The notes beneath the pieces are model-generated. The model made no database searches. It saw nothing but the letters and a program-made list of their open reading frames with translations, and was not told the DNA's origin. Shown in pieces: positions 12,242 to 23,943 of a stretch of 64,000 nucleotides of DNA (positions are counted from its first letter, which is position 1; the number at the start of each line of letters is the position of its first letter). The stretch comes from Apteryx mantelli (taxonomy: Eukaryota; Chordata; Aves; Apterygiformes; Apterygidae): NCBI RefSeq assembly GCF_036417845.1, contig NC_089978.1, forward strand, positions 84,314,007 to 84,378,006. The letters are read 5' to 3'. The position numbers were made by a program, and so were the translations under genes.

Positions 12242-14185
12242 AGTTAAGATAAAAAGGCATCTCTTTTGTTGTTTCTGTTTTGGGTTCATCATTTTTCAAC
12301 TTCGGTTTCAGTATGTGTCGCAGTGAAAGCAAAGATATTTTTGTAATACGCGAAGGCCCACGAATCTCTAAGTTTGGTTGGGAAATATGTGGTAAGTTAT
12401 TCCACAGAAAATACAACCAAGTGGCTGACAAATGAGTCCATGCACACAGTTTATTTAGCTCTTAGTTTCATAGTTTAGAAGTGGAGGAGCTGGAGTTCCT
12501 ATGTGAAACTATTTTTGAAAAGCCAAGAGCCTTTGACACAAGAGGCCAAATTTTCAAGCACTCAGCAGTATCAAGAGGAGCCATTGTAGACAGATGTTAA
12601 AAAGTGCCAAATCCCCAGTGCCCTGAACTACATTACATTCATGGACACTTGCTTTTGGTGTGGTAATGGAAGATGATCCTATCTGAAAATCTGTCTCCAG
12701 TGATGGGACTGTAAGAAAAAAAGCTTTAACAGAGAAAGAGTTTCAAATACTACCTTGGAAAACATTCAGTAGTCCCTTTTCAACAAAATCTATCACTTTT
12801 TCATGAAAATGGCAATTTGCAGGAGAAGCCTCAGCTCTTTGTAATTTTCTTATGTGTTTGTTGGAAAACCCAAAAGCCCAAATTGGTTTTCAACAAAAAC
12901 CCTAACTGCTTTTCAAGCAAAAATACGTGCCTTTGCTAAAAGCATACATAGAAACATACAAAAATGCTATATACTGTTCAAATCTGTTTTATTACTTTTC
13001 CTCCCCTGATACTGTTCTCACATCTTAAAAAAAAGAGAAGGAAACAAACCTGTAGAATCTCTAAACCATCACTTCATGGCTGCTGTAATCTCCAATATCA
13101 AGACTCATTTTTAACCCTCAGTAATCAACCAAGCATGACAATGAAGAATGTAATGCATTAAGAAAGCCTCTTTTGAAACCACCCATCCCCAGCCAGTGAT
13201 TCCTGAGCTTAGAGGGATTACTGCAATTATGATACGGACTATTGGTTGGCAGTGGAGAGTGGGTGGCAAGAGAGAGTATTCATAATTTTTAGTCCTTTCT
13301 TTGGCCTATGTTAATAGGGATGAATAGGGATTTTGTTTCTTTGTGAACCCATTGGATAACACTGAGGAAAGAACTGGCAAGTCCTTAATGTGTGGACTAG
13401 GAAACGCACGTCCCTGGCACACCTAAAGAGATTTCCTGCTGCTCCCGGGAGCTGACTCCAAATTTCAAGACTGCACAGTTTATCCGGGTTTGCCTAGCAC
13501 CCCAGTGGAGATGAAAACAGACAAACCACTGGGAAGAAGAGCAGGTAAACAAAGGACCATTTGCAAGTTCAAGTGGCTCTCTTTCAAATGCATACCGTAG
13601 CTGGACAGGAGCCTCGCTGATGAATTTTCCCCTTTGAGACTTGTGGTGCATGGGGTTCATGGCTGCCTAATCTCACTAGCTGTTGCTCTGAAGGCAACTA
13701 TAAATGTCAGGTCGTTGCAAGAAAACCCACATAGGTTTCCTGTTCCTTATGGTTCAAGACAAAGGTTGCACACAGCATGAGCTCTGTTCATTATTGCAAT
13801 TGTTTTCTAGCATGACTAGAGTGAAGGATCCGCTATTAACTCCATTTCAAGGAGCTTATAACTTTTCAGAACAATGAAAGGCATTTGGCACAAATGACCA
13901 TGCCACCAGGAGCTGGAATGCACACATTTGTGGCATGATTTGATACAAAGCGTGGTCCCACCACCTAAAAAAAGCCAAAAAAAGCGCAAGACATGGGTCG
14001 CTCTTAACAGGGCTCACAGGCCCATACAGATTGGTTTGCAACCTCATTAAAATTGTGAACACAGCTACACTTCAGGTCAGAGCAAAGACTGGTAACTATC
14101 CACTACAGCAGCAGCAGAGATTTCAGATGCTGTGTCTAGAAAACCTGGGAGAAAATACTGCTGATATTGTAAACCCAGTGTGTTT

Positions 14186-14203
14186 AAAAAAAAAAAAAAA
14201 AAA
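14186..14203. repeat. Poly(A) run of 18, followed by GGGG
   Basis: Eighteen A residues lie between TGTTT and GGGGAAAAGAGAATG. I looked for a processed pseudogene or SINE body upstream and saw no coding-like sequence, so this is treated as a simple homopolymer. Confidence 0.9.
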
Positions 14204-14399
14204 GGGGAAAAGAGAATGACATTTAAGCCTGGTAATCTATCCGCTGTGGTGGATTTCATACCCTGCACTATCCTCTTCTAATGTCTTCTTTTTAGTTTGT
14301 TCCCCCTGGAAACAAGAGGTGTCTCAGCCTAGTGTGATGCTAGGGAGAAGCAGGCATGAGTCAGTGTGTCTCAGCACTGCAGTGGCTGCCCTGACTGCA

Positions 14400-14671
14400 A
14401 TGTGCGTAGACATATCTGAGCAGTCTTTAAACATGCTAGCCGGTGCTGCTGAGGAGGAGGAGTAGCTGTGGCAGTGCAGAGACAGTGTGGGCTGCAGAGT
14501 CTGCCTGAGAAGTGGCGTGCACACGCGAGGGACTAGTTCGCCTGCGCAGGGACCTGCATTGCTGCAGCGCGTGCTGTGAGCTGCACCTGAACTAACTCTC
14601 GTATATAGCTATATAAGCTTGTACGCTGAGCTGATGTAAAGGAAGTTGCACTGCTATAAATCGACCGGGAG
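14400..14671 (+). promoter_or_regulatory. Candidate promoter and first exon: CpG cluster, TATA box, splice donor
   Basis: About 13 CpG dinucleotides fall within 272 bases in otherwise CpG-poor DNA. In plus-strand order there is an NRF1-like half site (GCCTGCGCAG, 14540-14549), then a consensus TATA box TATATAAG at 14610-14617. That box overlaps a perfect 14-bp palindrome, TATATAGCTATATA, at 14602-14615. A second TATAAAT lies at 14655-14661. Next comes a strong splice donor, GGGAG|GTAAGA, whose intron would begin at 14672. A TATA box at 14610 predicts a start near 14640, giving a tiny 32-base non-coding first exon. A start in the upstream CpG cluster would give a longer one. No coding frame of note leaves through the donor, so the transcript could be a non-coding RNA or a 5' UTR exon of a distant gene. 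Known: such clusters mark vertebrate promoters. Inferred: that this one is active. Confidence 0.4.
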
Positions 14672-17072
14672 GTAAGAATCATCTCATCTACTCCACAGCC
14701 TTCCTGTACCAGGTCACTCTGGGGATGCTGCTACCATGGCTTTGAGGTCTGTGCTTGTCACTGTTTCAAGTAGATCACCGAGAGATGCAAGTGACCTGTG
14801 CTGAAGTGATCTCAGCTGACAGACCAGGCATCCTTCTTAAAAGGAAGTCAGAAGGCTGATCCTTCCAAGAAGAAGTGCAGTTCGGAGGAGCTGGAGATGG
14901 CTGTTGCTTGATGAGGCTACAGTACCTCTGCACCTTTCCCAGGCAACAAGCCACGCTGGGGCTGGATCACTCAAAACTTGTCTCACTGCAACCTTCTCTG
15001 CAATTTTGCGCCAGGCAATGCCATACCTGACAAAAAATATCAGTCCCCAGAGACTGATATTTGAACATATCCCAAACTGCTTGTGTAAGGGAAGCTAGAA
15101 TGAGCCCCTGCATGAAGCATTACCTAACTTTGCTAACAGGAGAACCTCACTTACTCATCTGATTTTACTAGTCCTGATACTGGGGCCCCTGAACCTGAGA
15201 GAAGATGCTTCATTTGAAAACATTATCAAATTACTGATATAAATATGAAATGTTCATCTCTGCTTAAGTGGAGGGGGTCTACATTCACTAAGATACCACT
15301 GTATAGGATAGGTCTGCTGGCTATTTTAAATTCTATGATATAAAGTCCTCATGTAAGACCCACTGGTTGTTTTAAAGAATTTAAAATTTAAGAAATTTTC
15401 CATGAAGGATGCCATAGATTAAATTTAGGGGCACAAATTCAAAGCAAAGTCCAGAAATTCTTGTTCAGCTGCCCCTAACCTTAGAGTCCCCTATACTGCA
15501 CAGATACCTTGCTGTAAAATTCCTTAGGTGCTTCAAGTCATAGTTCCCTCTCTGTCTGGAAGTGTTCTAGTCCTGATCAGACTAAGCAACATGATATCCA
15601 CTTGATGCCTAAGCCCATTTAAGATTCAAAATGAAAGTGTTCCTCCTCTTTCATCCCCTGAGAAAGTCAAGTCTGGTAGGTGAGTCTTAAACATGCCTAA
15701 TGCTCACCAGCAGGATCCTCACAGAATTCAGTTGCTTCATTCATTTAAAACACTACACAATGACTACGCCATCCTTTTGTAATAACCTAGCATGATTTCC
15801 CCACATGTAGGGCTAACTTCTGTGTACTTTTTCCTGGACATTCCCCTTCTCAGCAGATTTTGAGGGATTTCTATATATATCTGGGATTTCTTTATTCTTG
15901 ATCAAAGTTTGGCTACGTCTGCCCCAAGTATTTGTGCACATGCAAGGTAAATCCAACTTTTCATTAACGATTGCCAGGGACTGTAATGGATGTCCACAGT
16001 CTGATGCACATAAGCGCCAGACTTCCCCTGCACCTTGCACACATGCTGAGACATCTATGACAGCCTTTTCTCTTTTCCAATTTGCTCCTTAGCCTGAGAG
16101 GATTCAAGCTCACATTTTGCAGACTCCAGGGTACTCAGATGGGACTACTCCTCTTCACTCTGCCACTAAAGCTAGGTCACGACAATGACTAAAATGCAGA
16201 GGACACACGACCACAGAGAGAAGGTGGAGGAGCTGGATTTGAGTCTACTTCATATAATGCACAAGTAGCCAAACCTTTAGTTATTCAAAATGCATGGCAT
16301 CACCGCACTGAAATTTGCTGGCCAGGCTTAAACATTAATTTTTGGCATGCAAGCATCCTCTTCTTGGGCTACTCATGCAGTGGCCCCTCTCTGGTCCTTT
16401 TGACTCAGTGTCCATCTATCCCACAAGCAACATACAAATATCTCCTGTCACTAGCCAGAGGTGGATGTGCTCCTGTCACAGGTTAATGCAACCCACTGAT
16501 AATACTGTCACCAAGGCATAGATGCACTCCTCCCATGTGAAAGGATGTGCCACCATCAGGTAAGATTCAGGATACTGGCATAATGATCACCGGATGTGCC
16601 CATAACACGTATTGCACCTGGGTTGAGGCTGCATCCCAGGGACCAAGCTGCAGAAGGCGGGCTGCAGACTGATGGACCAGTTCATCTGACCAATGTCCTG
16701 CTCTGTGACCACTTTTGAGAAACCTCTGTCAAAGAGCGTAGCTACCAGCAGGACAGGCCATAGGGGACAATTTGGCAGGCCAAGCCTGATGCAAGGTGAG
16801 TTGGGCATTCCATTTTTTTAAAAAGCAACAGTTCACCCCCAGATATAGTAGATTAGATAGTTGATAAAGTGGCTTTGAAGTAAGTTTTTGGTTTCAGGTT
16901 ACACCTAAAGTGATAAGAGAGAGACACTGCGGAAAGCAGCTGTACTACTCCTCTTCTGTCTTCCCGCAGCCCCACACTCCTGCTTGTTCTCATACTGGCT
17001 CCAGCAATTACAGGGCTGCAGGGTGAGCCAGTTCAGCTGGATGAACTGACAAAAAAACAACCATGCAAAAAG

Positions 17073-17100
17073 AAAACAAACAAACAAACAAACAAAAAAA
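17073..17100. repeat. (AAAC)n microsatellite
   Basis: About five AAAC units followed by an A7 tract and CCCC. On the minus strand it reads as GTTT repeats, which explains the low-complexity minus-strand peptide at 16905-17141. Confidence 0.92.
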
Positions 17101-18727
17101 CCCCAAAGAATAATTTTCACTAGATCAGCCACTGGATCCACTCATCATCTAGCCAGAAAATTACCAGATCCAATTTAAGGCAGAGAGAAAGGCCAAGAAA
17201 CAGGGCCATTTGACAAATCTCATATTAGCTGAGGTGTAATGTGAAGCCACATCCTCAGGGGCCCAGCTGGGGAAATGCAGCAGCTGAAGCTCAGGTACAC
17301 CTTTCTTCCTGCCAACTCTACTATGGGAAACTAATCTTTGTCAGCAGGGCAGGCATTTTAAATGACCATGGCTGTTTTCTCAGAGATCTCAGACTCTAAG
17401 CTCCTTTCAACAGGTCTTGATGCAGCCAGTTACTTGGGATACTCAAATCACTACAGCAAGCAACATTTCTGAGTAGATAGATGACATGATTTGCTGAGAC
17501 ACAAAGTGACTGAGGTACCCTTCCATGTCCTGATCACTGTGCAATGCTCTGGAGAGCAGAGTGACCAGTTTAGGATTTTTTGAATGGACACAGAAGTATG
17601 TGTCTGGTGTTGCTCTTACAGACTAGGGACCAAATCCTTTCATTGGGTTACGTGATCTGACTCAAGCAACGGAGCCGCAGTCAGGGCTGGGATCTCTGTC
17701 TCCCCCGCAGGGCTACATGGAGGTGCAGGAGACATAACCCTAAATCCTAGGACTGCAGCTGGGGTGGAGAAGACAGAAAAATCTGGTATCCAGAAAAAAA
17801 TCTGAGACAAAACAGAGATTCTGTCAACAGATTTTTGTTGGGATGGCTTGATAATCCTTGCATACTGGGATGTCCCTGTTAAATCCAGCCAAATACAGAG
17901 ATACCAAAGAAAGAGATGCTCTGTTAATGCACTCTGTTTCTTGGCTACACTGTTCTGCACTCTGCAGACATCCCAGGGTTCTTTCCAAATGCCATTTTAG
18001 TGATTAGGATGTATTTTATACCTCACTAGAATTTTCTTTGCTAAGAGTGGATTCAGCTTTAGTGCATATAAATTGGCTTCTTAACACTAATGGGAGCACT
18101 CTGTGCATATGTGTTTCATTTACATATATTTTAAATGTAACTATGCCTGACATGAGCTCTGATACAAAGAGATTTTTCCAAACGTTAAGGGTAATCCAAA
18201 ATTAGCAATCTCTGGCAAATCTTGGTTAGAGTGGTGCCTGATTTAAAGCAGTTAAAGTCAATGGAAAGAATTCCCTCTGACATCAGTATCCTTCAGTCAT
18301 GCCCATAAAACTCCCATTCATGTTTGTACAGGTTTCTCAAGCACAGAAGTGACAGGACAGTGCCCAGATGGATGACAGACTATTCCTGCAAAAAGTTGCT
18401 GAATGACTGCTGCTCTTGCTTTCAAATCAAAAGCCCGTCAGGCTCTCTGGGTTTGTATGTCTCTGCATTCATCTTTACACTGTCTTTAATCTTAAGGATG
18501 GAGACCTGCCACCTGTTTGGCAGAGCATCCCCCCTGTACACAGTGCTATGTGCATCTTTATAAAGCCATCTGAACAAGGATAAAAAAAAAGCCTCCAGCT
18601 CCACAAAATTGCCTGCATTCCAAGGAAAACTACAGGAAGGCAGGAATGGAAAGACAGAAGTATGAGAAGTCACCTCTTCCCCAGCCCGTCCCTATCCTCA
18701 CATCCCCTCACTGCCAAAACAGAATTT

Positions 18728-18749
18728 AAATTCATTTAAAAATGAATTT
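18728..18749. repeat. Inverted repeat, 10-bp perfect arms with 2-base loop
   Basis: AAATTCATTT (18728-18737) pairs with AAATGAATTT (18740-18749) across an AA spacer. The composition is AT-rich, so a chance origin is likely. Confidence 0.85.
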
Positions 18750-19950
18750 TGTCTTTGTTAGGAAAGCCTAGTTTGTTTCCATGCCCAAGTAGAAATCAGT
18801 TCCCTGCCTGGTAACATTCACCTAAAAAGGCTTAGATCCTTTATCTCTTCTCTCCCCCTGTGGAGTTTCTTTCTCACCTCTGCAAGATGTAACTCCATGG
18901 GGGAAGAATCTATCTCCAGTAACAAGACAGTAGAGAAGCAAACTTGTGAATGAGTAAATGTTGCCTAAGCATACTTTCAAATGCATTCAAGAACTTGATG
19001 ACAAGTGAATCTCTTTGACATGTTCATTCATATTGGATCAGCACATTTGAGCCTTCCTCACGTTTTCTGAACTCTGTTTCAAGTGATACTTCTCTATCAG
19101 TATCATTGAACACTTCTGTTCTTTTCCTCAGATGGCACCTCTTCATTTATACAGTTACCAAGAACCTGGGTCCCAAAGGAAAACGGAAAAACTATAACCC
19201 AGGTAATCACATAGAGTGAGAGGTCACGTCCCACGTGTCACCCATGCTGCTTGGCATATCAGAGTCAGCATAGGAATCCACGCGGCAGTGACAGTCAGTT
19301 CATACACAGAGCTACACATCTTCCTTGTTGGGCTACCAGACTTCAGCTCAGACAAAGCAAAAGATCAAAGCTCTCTGCCTAGAGCTGACAGAGCTCAGCT
19401 TTCATAATTTAAGACATTCTGAAGTTAATTCCCAGCCCTTTTATATTAACTGAATATAACCTCTCCAAGCAACTATGATGTAGGTTTAAGAAGAAGCTCC
19501 CCATATTTGGCATCAAACTTGCTTCATTCCAGGAACATTAAATCATGTTGACTAATCATAGGCATACTTTTGGTCTGAACATTAGCTCTCTTTTTTATTA
19601 AAGGAAATGGCATCATCTTTGCAGATTCCCTTGTTTAAAAAAAAGAAAAGGAAAGCCAGCTGGGAAATTCAGCTTTTTGTTTGATTCATTCCTTCACCTA
19701 ACTCCTCATCTTCCTAAAACCGCCATCTTTCATCCTAGATGTGAAAAGCTATATGTCCTTTTTTGCTTTATGGAAATTGTATAATTGCATTAAAATAAGA
19801 GTTAACTATGAAAATGGGCAAAGTATCTGTCAAGTAATTACCTACCTGTATATAAATTGTTAAAGCGAACTGATAGAAGAGCCATAAAACCTTGTCTCTG
19901 ATTTCACTGGCACTCCTTATCGGCATTGTTGAGCCATTATCCTGTAAGCT

Positions 19951-20023
19951 ATCTGTCTATATTTACATAGACAGATATGTCTATAGACAGATAGACAGGT
20001 AGATAGATATGTCTATATGTCCA
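19951..20023. repeat. Degenerate GACA/GATA tract with a perfect 10-bp hairpin
   Basis: ATCTGTCTAT (19951-19960) and ATAGACAGAT (19967-19976) form perfect 10-bp inverted arms with a 6-base loop. The following bases continue as TGTCTATAGACA, itself palindromic, then GATAGACAGGTAGATAGATA and a final short inverted unit. This is a mixed (GACA)n/(GATA)n microsatellite that changes strand sense internally. Bkm-type GATA/GACA satellites are known from snake and bird sex chromosomes, but a single short tract is no evidence of sex linkage. Confidence 0.85.
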
Positions 20024-20074
20024 TGTTTTAATGTAAATTATCCTGAAGAAATGAAGAAGCTGCCAGAAAGAAAC

Positions 20075-20102
20075 AAAGAAAGAAAGAAAGAAAGAAAGAA
20101 AG
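20075..20102. repeat. (AAAG)7 microsatellite
   Basis: Seven perfect AAAG units, flanked by imperfect units on the left (20066-20074) and an A-rich tail on the right. This is a polypurine tract on the plus strand. Confidence 0.95.
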
Positions 20103-21006
20103 AAAAATACAGATGATTATTCATTTCTGATATCTAATAAGCAAACAAAGACATGAATAAATCTTTTCTTGCTCATTTTCTAGATACAGAACTTCAAAGA
20201 ATCCCACGATTTGCAGAGATAAGACTGTCTTTAAAAACAAGTGGGAAAGCCAGTAATAAAGAATGTGCAAGTTGATTGGTCAGGTTGCTACCAAGTTTGT
20301 GGAATGAATTAATTGTGCTGCCATATATGGGCAGATTTTTTCCCCCAGTCTGATTTAACTGGCTGGAAATGTTATATTAAATAAACCATTGCTATTTCAA
20401 GAGAATCTTGTGCCCTGAGTCCAGCCACAGGAGCAAAGAAAGAGAGGTCTCATGCACAACGCGTTAGTACCAATGACCTGACTCTAAGTTTTGGTGTGTT
20501 TCTGCATTCTCCCAGGCAACTTTTTAAACAGATTAAATGAAAGGTGACCCTCAGTTTTCCAAGAGGAATTGAAGTGGATCAGAAAACCATAGGAATTAGT
20601 CAGCTCTTTCCCTCAGCCAGTCCCTGATGACCACCTGCAGTTTCTCTGCACCCGAAATGTGGGGTCTGATTCTTCATTCCACTTCTCCAGTCTCACGCAA
20701 GTAATTTGCCGCTAAGTCAGTGGAGCCAGCCCACCATGAGACTGCCAGAAGCCCATGCACACTCCTGCATCTGACATTTTCAAGGAAGTAGTTGCTGTAA
20801 AACCTGAACTTTTCCCCTTCCCCCGTCCCCTGTCCCCCTTTTCGTGTTGTCTTGATTCCCAGAACTTTCAAGAAAATTCACCCTGTTTCCCATAACCTTC
20901 GTTTGTTTTTAGCCAACAAATAATGAGCAGGAAACTAATGAGCAGTCGTCATTTATTGTTTAAGCTACCTCAGTACTTTATTACTTGGCTTCTCAATCAG
21001 GGAGTC

Positions 21007-21023
21007 TTTTTTTTTTTTTTCAG
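21007..21023 (+). repeat. T14 run ending in CAG (acceptor-like)
   Basis: Fourteen T residues are followed directly by CAG at 21021-21023, the layout of a strong 3' splice site. The nearest donor-like string is GCA|GTAAGT at 21106/21107, which would give an 83-base exon with a suboptimal donor. A simple homopolymer is the safer reading. Confidence 0.7.
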
Positions 21024-23325
21024 TTCTCATTTCCTTTCCTAAATGGTTCTTAAAATTGCTCCTCCGCTGTACGAGTCCCTGCTCTCCCTCCGCCCTCAGA
21101 GTGGCAGTAAGTCAGACAGACGGCCTCGCACCAGCACGAATCCTTCTTCTTTCCATTGATTCTGCAAAATGTTTCCTGCCAGCACGGGCTCTGGTTTCAC
21201 TGCTGCCTCTGCCAACATTTCTTGTGATTCCTGCATTTCTTACATTTCTCTGCATTCCCCTTTTTACTTAGCATTTGAACTGCTTGGTTAGAGAGCCTGC
21301 CTGCTAATATTAATTTGCTCTCTCTTTTGTTTGCAGCTGGCTGAGTTCAACAAATGCTGGTGCTCAGCTGGCTCAATGTAATCCTGATGTTTCTTGTAAC
21401 ATGTTGTGTGCAGGCACACAGACTAGAAACATGCACCCGCGCACATGCAGGCTGCACAGAGTAGGGGGGATTTTAGCTGGCTCCTTGCTCTGACTGTGGA
21501 GTGGCTCAGCCAGGGCATGGCAGTGGGAGGTGCAAATATGGATTTTCAGATTACAGGCCAAAGATGCTAAGCCTGCAGGCTGCCCTCCTTTCCAGAAAGA
21601 GAATATGGGCGATGTTAAAATGCCTCAGTATCTCCAAGCCTAACTATAAAGAACAGTATTGTTCCTGGGGGTAAGCAGCTATATTTCCACGCAGACGCAA
21701 ATACCAGATTGGCAGCTAGTAGTAAGGGATGGGGTGGGGGCAGGATAACATATGACAGGAAAGCAAGGTTAAAAACAAAAGGAAGGGGAAGCGTTTGAGC
21801 AGCACGTCCAATTTCCATAAGAATTAACTATTTAGTCCCTCTAATACTATATTATAGTTTCAAAACAGTGGTGTATCCTTTCTTAGTGGGCAATGGCCTG
21901 ACAGACGACAAGGTCTATACGTTACATTGTGTAATTATTTGTATGAGAATAGCACGTACAGGCCTTGTTCCGCTATGTGTAGAACAAACATCATAGGGAA
22001 TAGTCCCTGCTCCAAAAAGGTTACGAGATAACTATAGGAGAGGAGGAAGGGAAAAAACACACAGGCACAAGGACAAGTTAATGACGGTGCCTAAAACTCA
22101 GTGCCCAGTCTTCTGGATGATATTACCTGTGCTTTAAACAGCTGAAAGGATTGCAGCCCATGGATGTCGTGCCCTGCCACAAGGTCAGCGGTACAAGTAA
22201 TGAAGTAATCTCAAGTCCTCCATAAATTTTGATAGCTGTGACCCCTATCACTATAAACTGTTCTGCTCAGCAATTCAGAGGGATTCAGCAAAGCAGTGGG
22301 ACAGACTGTCTCTTACCTCTCTCTAGCTATGACAAGCGATGCTGCCCAGCTGAACAAGGGCTTTCACACCAGGAAGCCTATGTAGTAACATGTGGCTACG
22401 TAAGACTAATTTTTACAAGACAGATGGAGCCTTCAGTTCTCATATATGTTTTAATATCTCATTATTGTTTATATGAGAAACTAAGTGGTTCTTTAAATTG
22501 AAGCCCTTTTATTTCAGGGATAGCACTGCCAGAAGCAATAATACTTGATAAATTCTGGGCAATAATGTGATTTTGGAATGGAGACTGTTCTTTCACTTTT
22601 AAATTTTACTTAGGTCAGATTTAACTATCTCTGACTAATACCTTTTTATTTTTTAAGGCAGGGGTTATTCTGCAGTGGGAAAAACAGTTTTTAATAGAGA
22701 AGGAGGTCAGCCACTGGAACAAATGAGAAAGGAAAATGGTGGATTCTCCCTCTGGTCTTCAAGCTAGAAAGATACACTGGTCAAAAGTGCTGTCAGGCTC
22801 AAAGTAGTAATAACTGGGAACATTGAAGTGGCCCTTGGTACAGAGGAAGCCAGAGAAGATTCAACTTCCGTGACTTTCTCCTCTGTTGTGCCTGCATATC
22901 TGCTCTGCATGTGTTAGATGTCTCTTTATCCTGGCATAGGCACCCATTTCAGGGCTGCAGGCTGGCAAAAGTTAAGCGTGGACACTGTACAGCCACATCA
23001 AGAGACCGGGGATAGCCACAGTGTATGGCACTAAGGGGAAGGAGCTCCTTTAGCTCCTCAGTAGACATGCCCCTCTATACAACTCCTATGACTGTAATAT
23101 CCGATATCCTCACAGCGTATAATAGTGGCACTCCCTTGGTTGGGAGCAGGAAACTACTGTGAGAGGGATATGAAGCAAGGAACAGATGCTTATGCCCGTA
23201 TAAGCAGACATAGACACGAGCTCACTCATGTCAATCATCAGGTTCGTCAGTACAGACATGCTCCAGCCCCAAAACCATACTTCACCTAAATATGAGCAAA
23301 TGAGCGCTCTGGGAAGCAGGATATA

Positions 23326-23874
23326 CTAGTTCAGGCATAGCACTGCACTAACGCAGCTGAATGGCTTCCAGCCCAGAGCTGGCTCACAACTGGCCAGCTC
23401 AGAGACTGAGTCAGCTACCCCACATATGTCTTGCCTGGAGCTGCACTGAGGCCAGTGAATCAAACCCAGCTTTACTGCAGGTAGGCCATGCTCCTTTCTC
23501 TGTAGGGCCAGGGCTATATCCCTGCAGGCAACTGGCAAGCACTCCTGACTGCCAGTAGCTCTCTGCATCCTGTATTCAGAGAAATCCCAGATCTCCAAGA
23601 AGCAATGGGCAGACCTGGCATCCCCAAGGGGAGCATTGGGGCACACCAGCCAGCCTCTCCCTAAGGCTGCTGGAGGCAGCCACAGTGACCAAGCCCCTTG
23701 CCAGACAGATGCCTTGTCGAGCTCACCACTTGCAGTCGACACCCAAAGCATCTCAGGGCTGCAGGACATGGGCTCCATCAGGCTTGACTGACTTGCGTGA
23801 AGAGTTATAACCACACCATCCCCACAGCAGGATGGGCAAAGTGAGTGAACCTGGGCTGACCCTGGAGCTCCCAC
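23326..23874 (-). other. Longest open frame in the window (182 codons), unassigned
   Basis: The frame opens at a GTG. The first ATG is at about codon 33, leaving roughly 150 residues. The translation is rich in Cys, Trp, Ser and Pro with no signal peptide, transmembrane segment or motif that I recognise. The region is moderately GC-rich, which lengthens chance frames, and the overlapping plus strand is also partly open. I did not find a splice acceptor or donor pair that brackets it. I would not call it a gene without RNA or cross-species support. Confidence 0.15.
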
Positions 23875-23907
23875 CGTTCACAGGTGCTTTGCAGCACAGC
23901 CTGCCAG

Positions 23908-23943
23908 CAATTTCAGCTTACATTACAATTTCAGCTTACGTTA
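23908..23943. repeat. 18-bp tandem duplication
   Basis: CAATTTCAGCTTACATTA (23908-23925) is followed at once by CAATTTCAGCTTACGTTA (23926-23943), 17 of 18 bases identical. It is a recent local duplication and not part of a longer array. Confidence 0.95.

Larger units (their letters stand above)
7401..14399. other. Non-coding stretch, no gene seen
   Basis: AT-rich, unique-looking DNA. The part at 7560-7870 has the texture of conserved intronic sequence, with few CpGs and many short homeodomain-like strings. Bases 11929-11943 contain CTGCTGCAGGGGGCT, a partial CTCF-like core. Bases 12226-12241 are a palindrome and 14186-14203 a poly(A) run, both annotated separately. The segment 12541-12600 vaguely resembles an old amniote interspersed repeat. 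Open frames reach at most 116 codons and are unconvincing. No RNA gene was recognised. Confidence 0.55.
14672..19950. other. Non-coding stretch, no gene seen
   Basis: If the donor at 14671 is real, this would be intron. It holds an (AAAC)n tract and a small inverted repeat annotated separately, and an AAG|GTGAGT donor-like string at 16794-16802 with no partner acceptor that I could pair. The patch 18050-18200 is AT-rich with a conserved-element texture. Open frames are at most 106 codons and unconvincing. Confidence 0.55.
20024..23325. other. Non-coding stretch, no gene seen
   Basis: It holds the (AAAG)7 and T14 tracts annotated separately, a consensus CArG box CCATATATGG at 20321-20330, and a short direct repeat TAATGAGCAG at 20921-20930 and 20936-20945. 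Open frames are under 92 codons. The part 22860-23120 has a slightly raised CpG content and could be an old repeat, but I cannot name it. Confidence 0.55.

Noticed and set aside
14186-14203. Poly(A) tail of a processed pseudogene or SINE
   Set aside because: No coding-like or SINE-like body upstream and no target-site duplication found.
20321-20330. CArG box (CCATATATGG) as a functional SRF site
   Set aside because: The motif is perfect, and a second one (CCATATTTGG) lies at 19501-19510, but several are expected by chance in 64 kb of AT-rich DNA and there is no promoter nearby.
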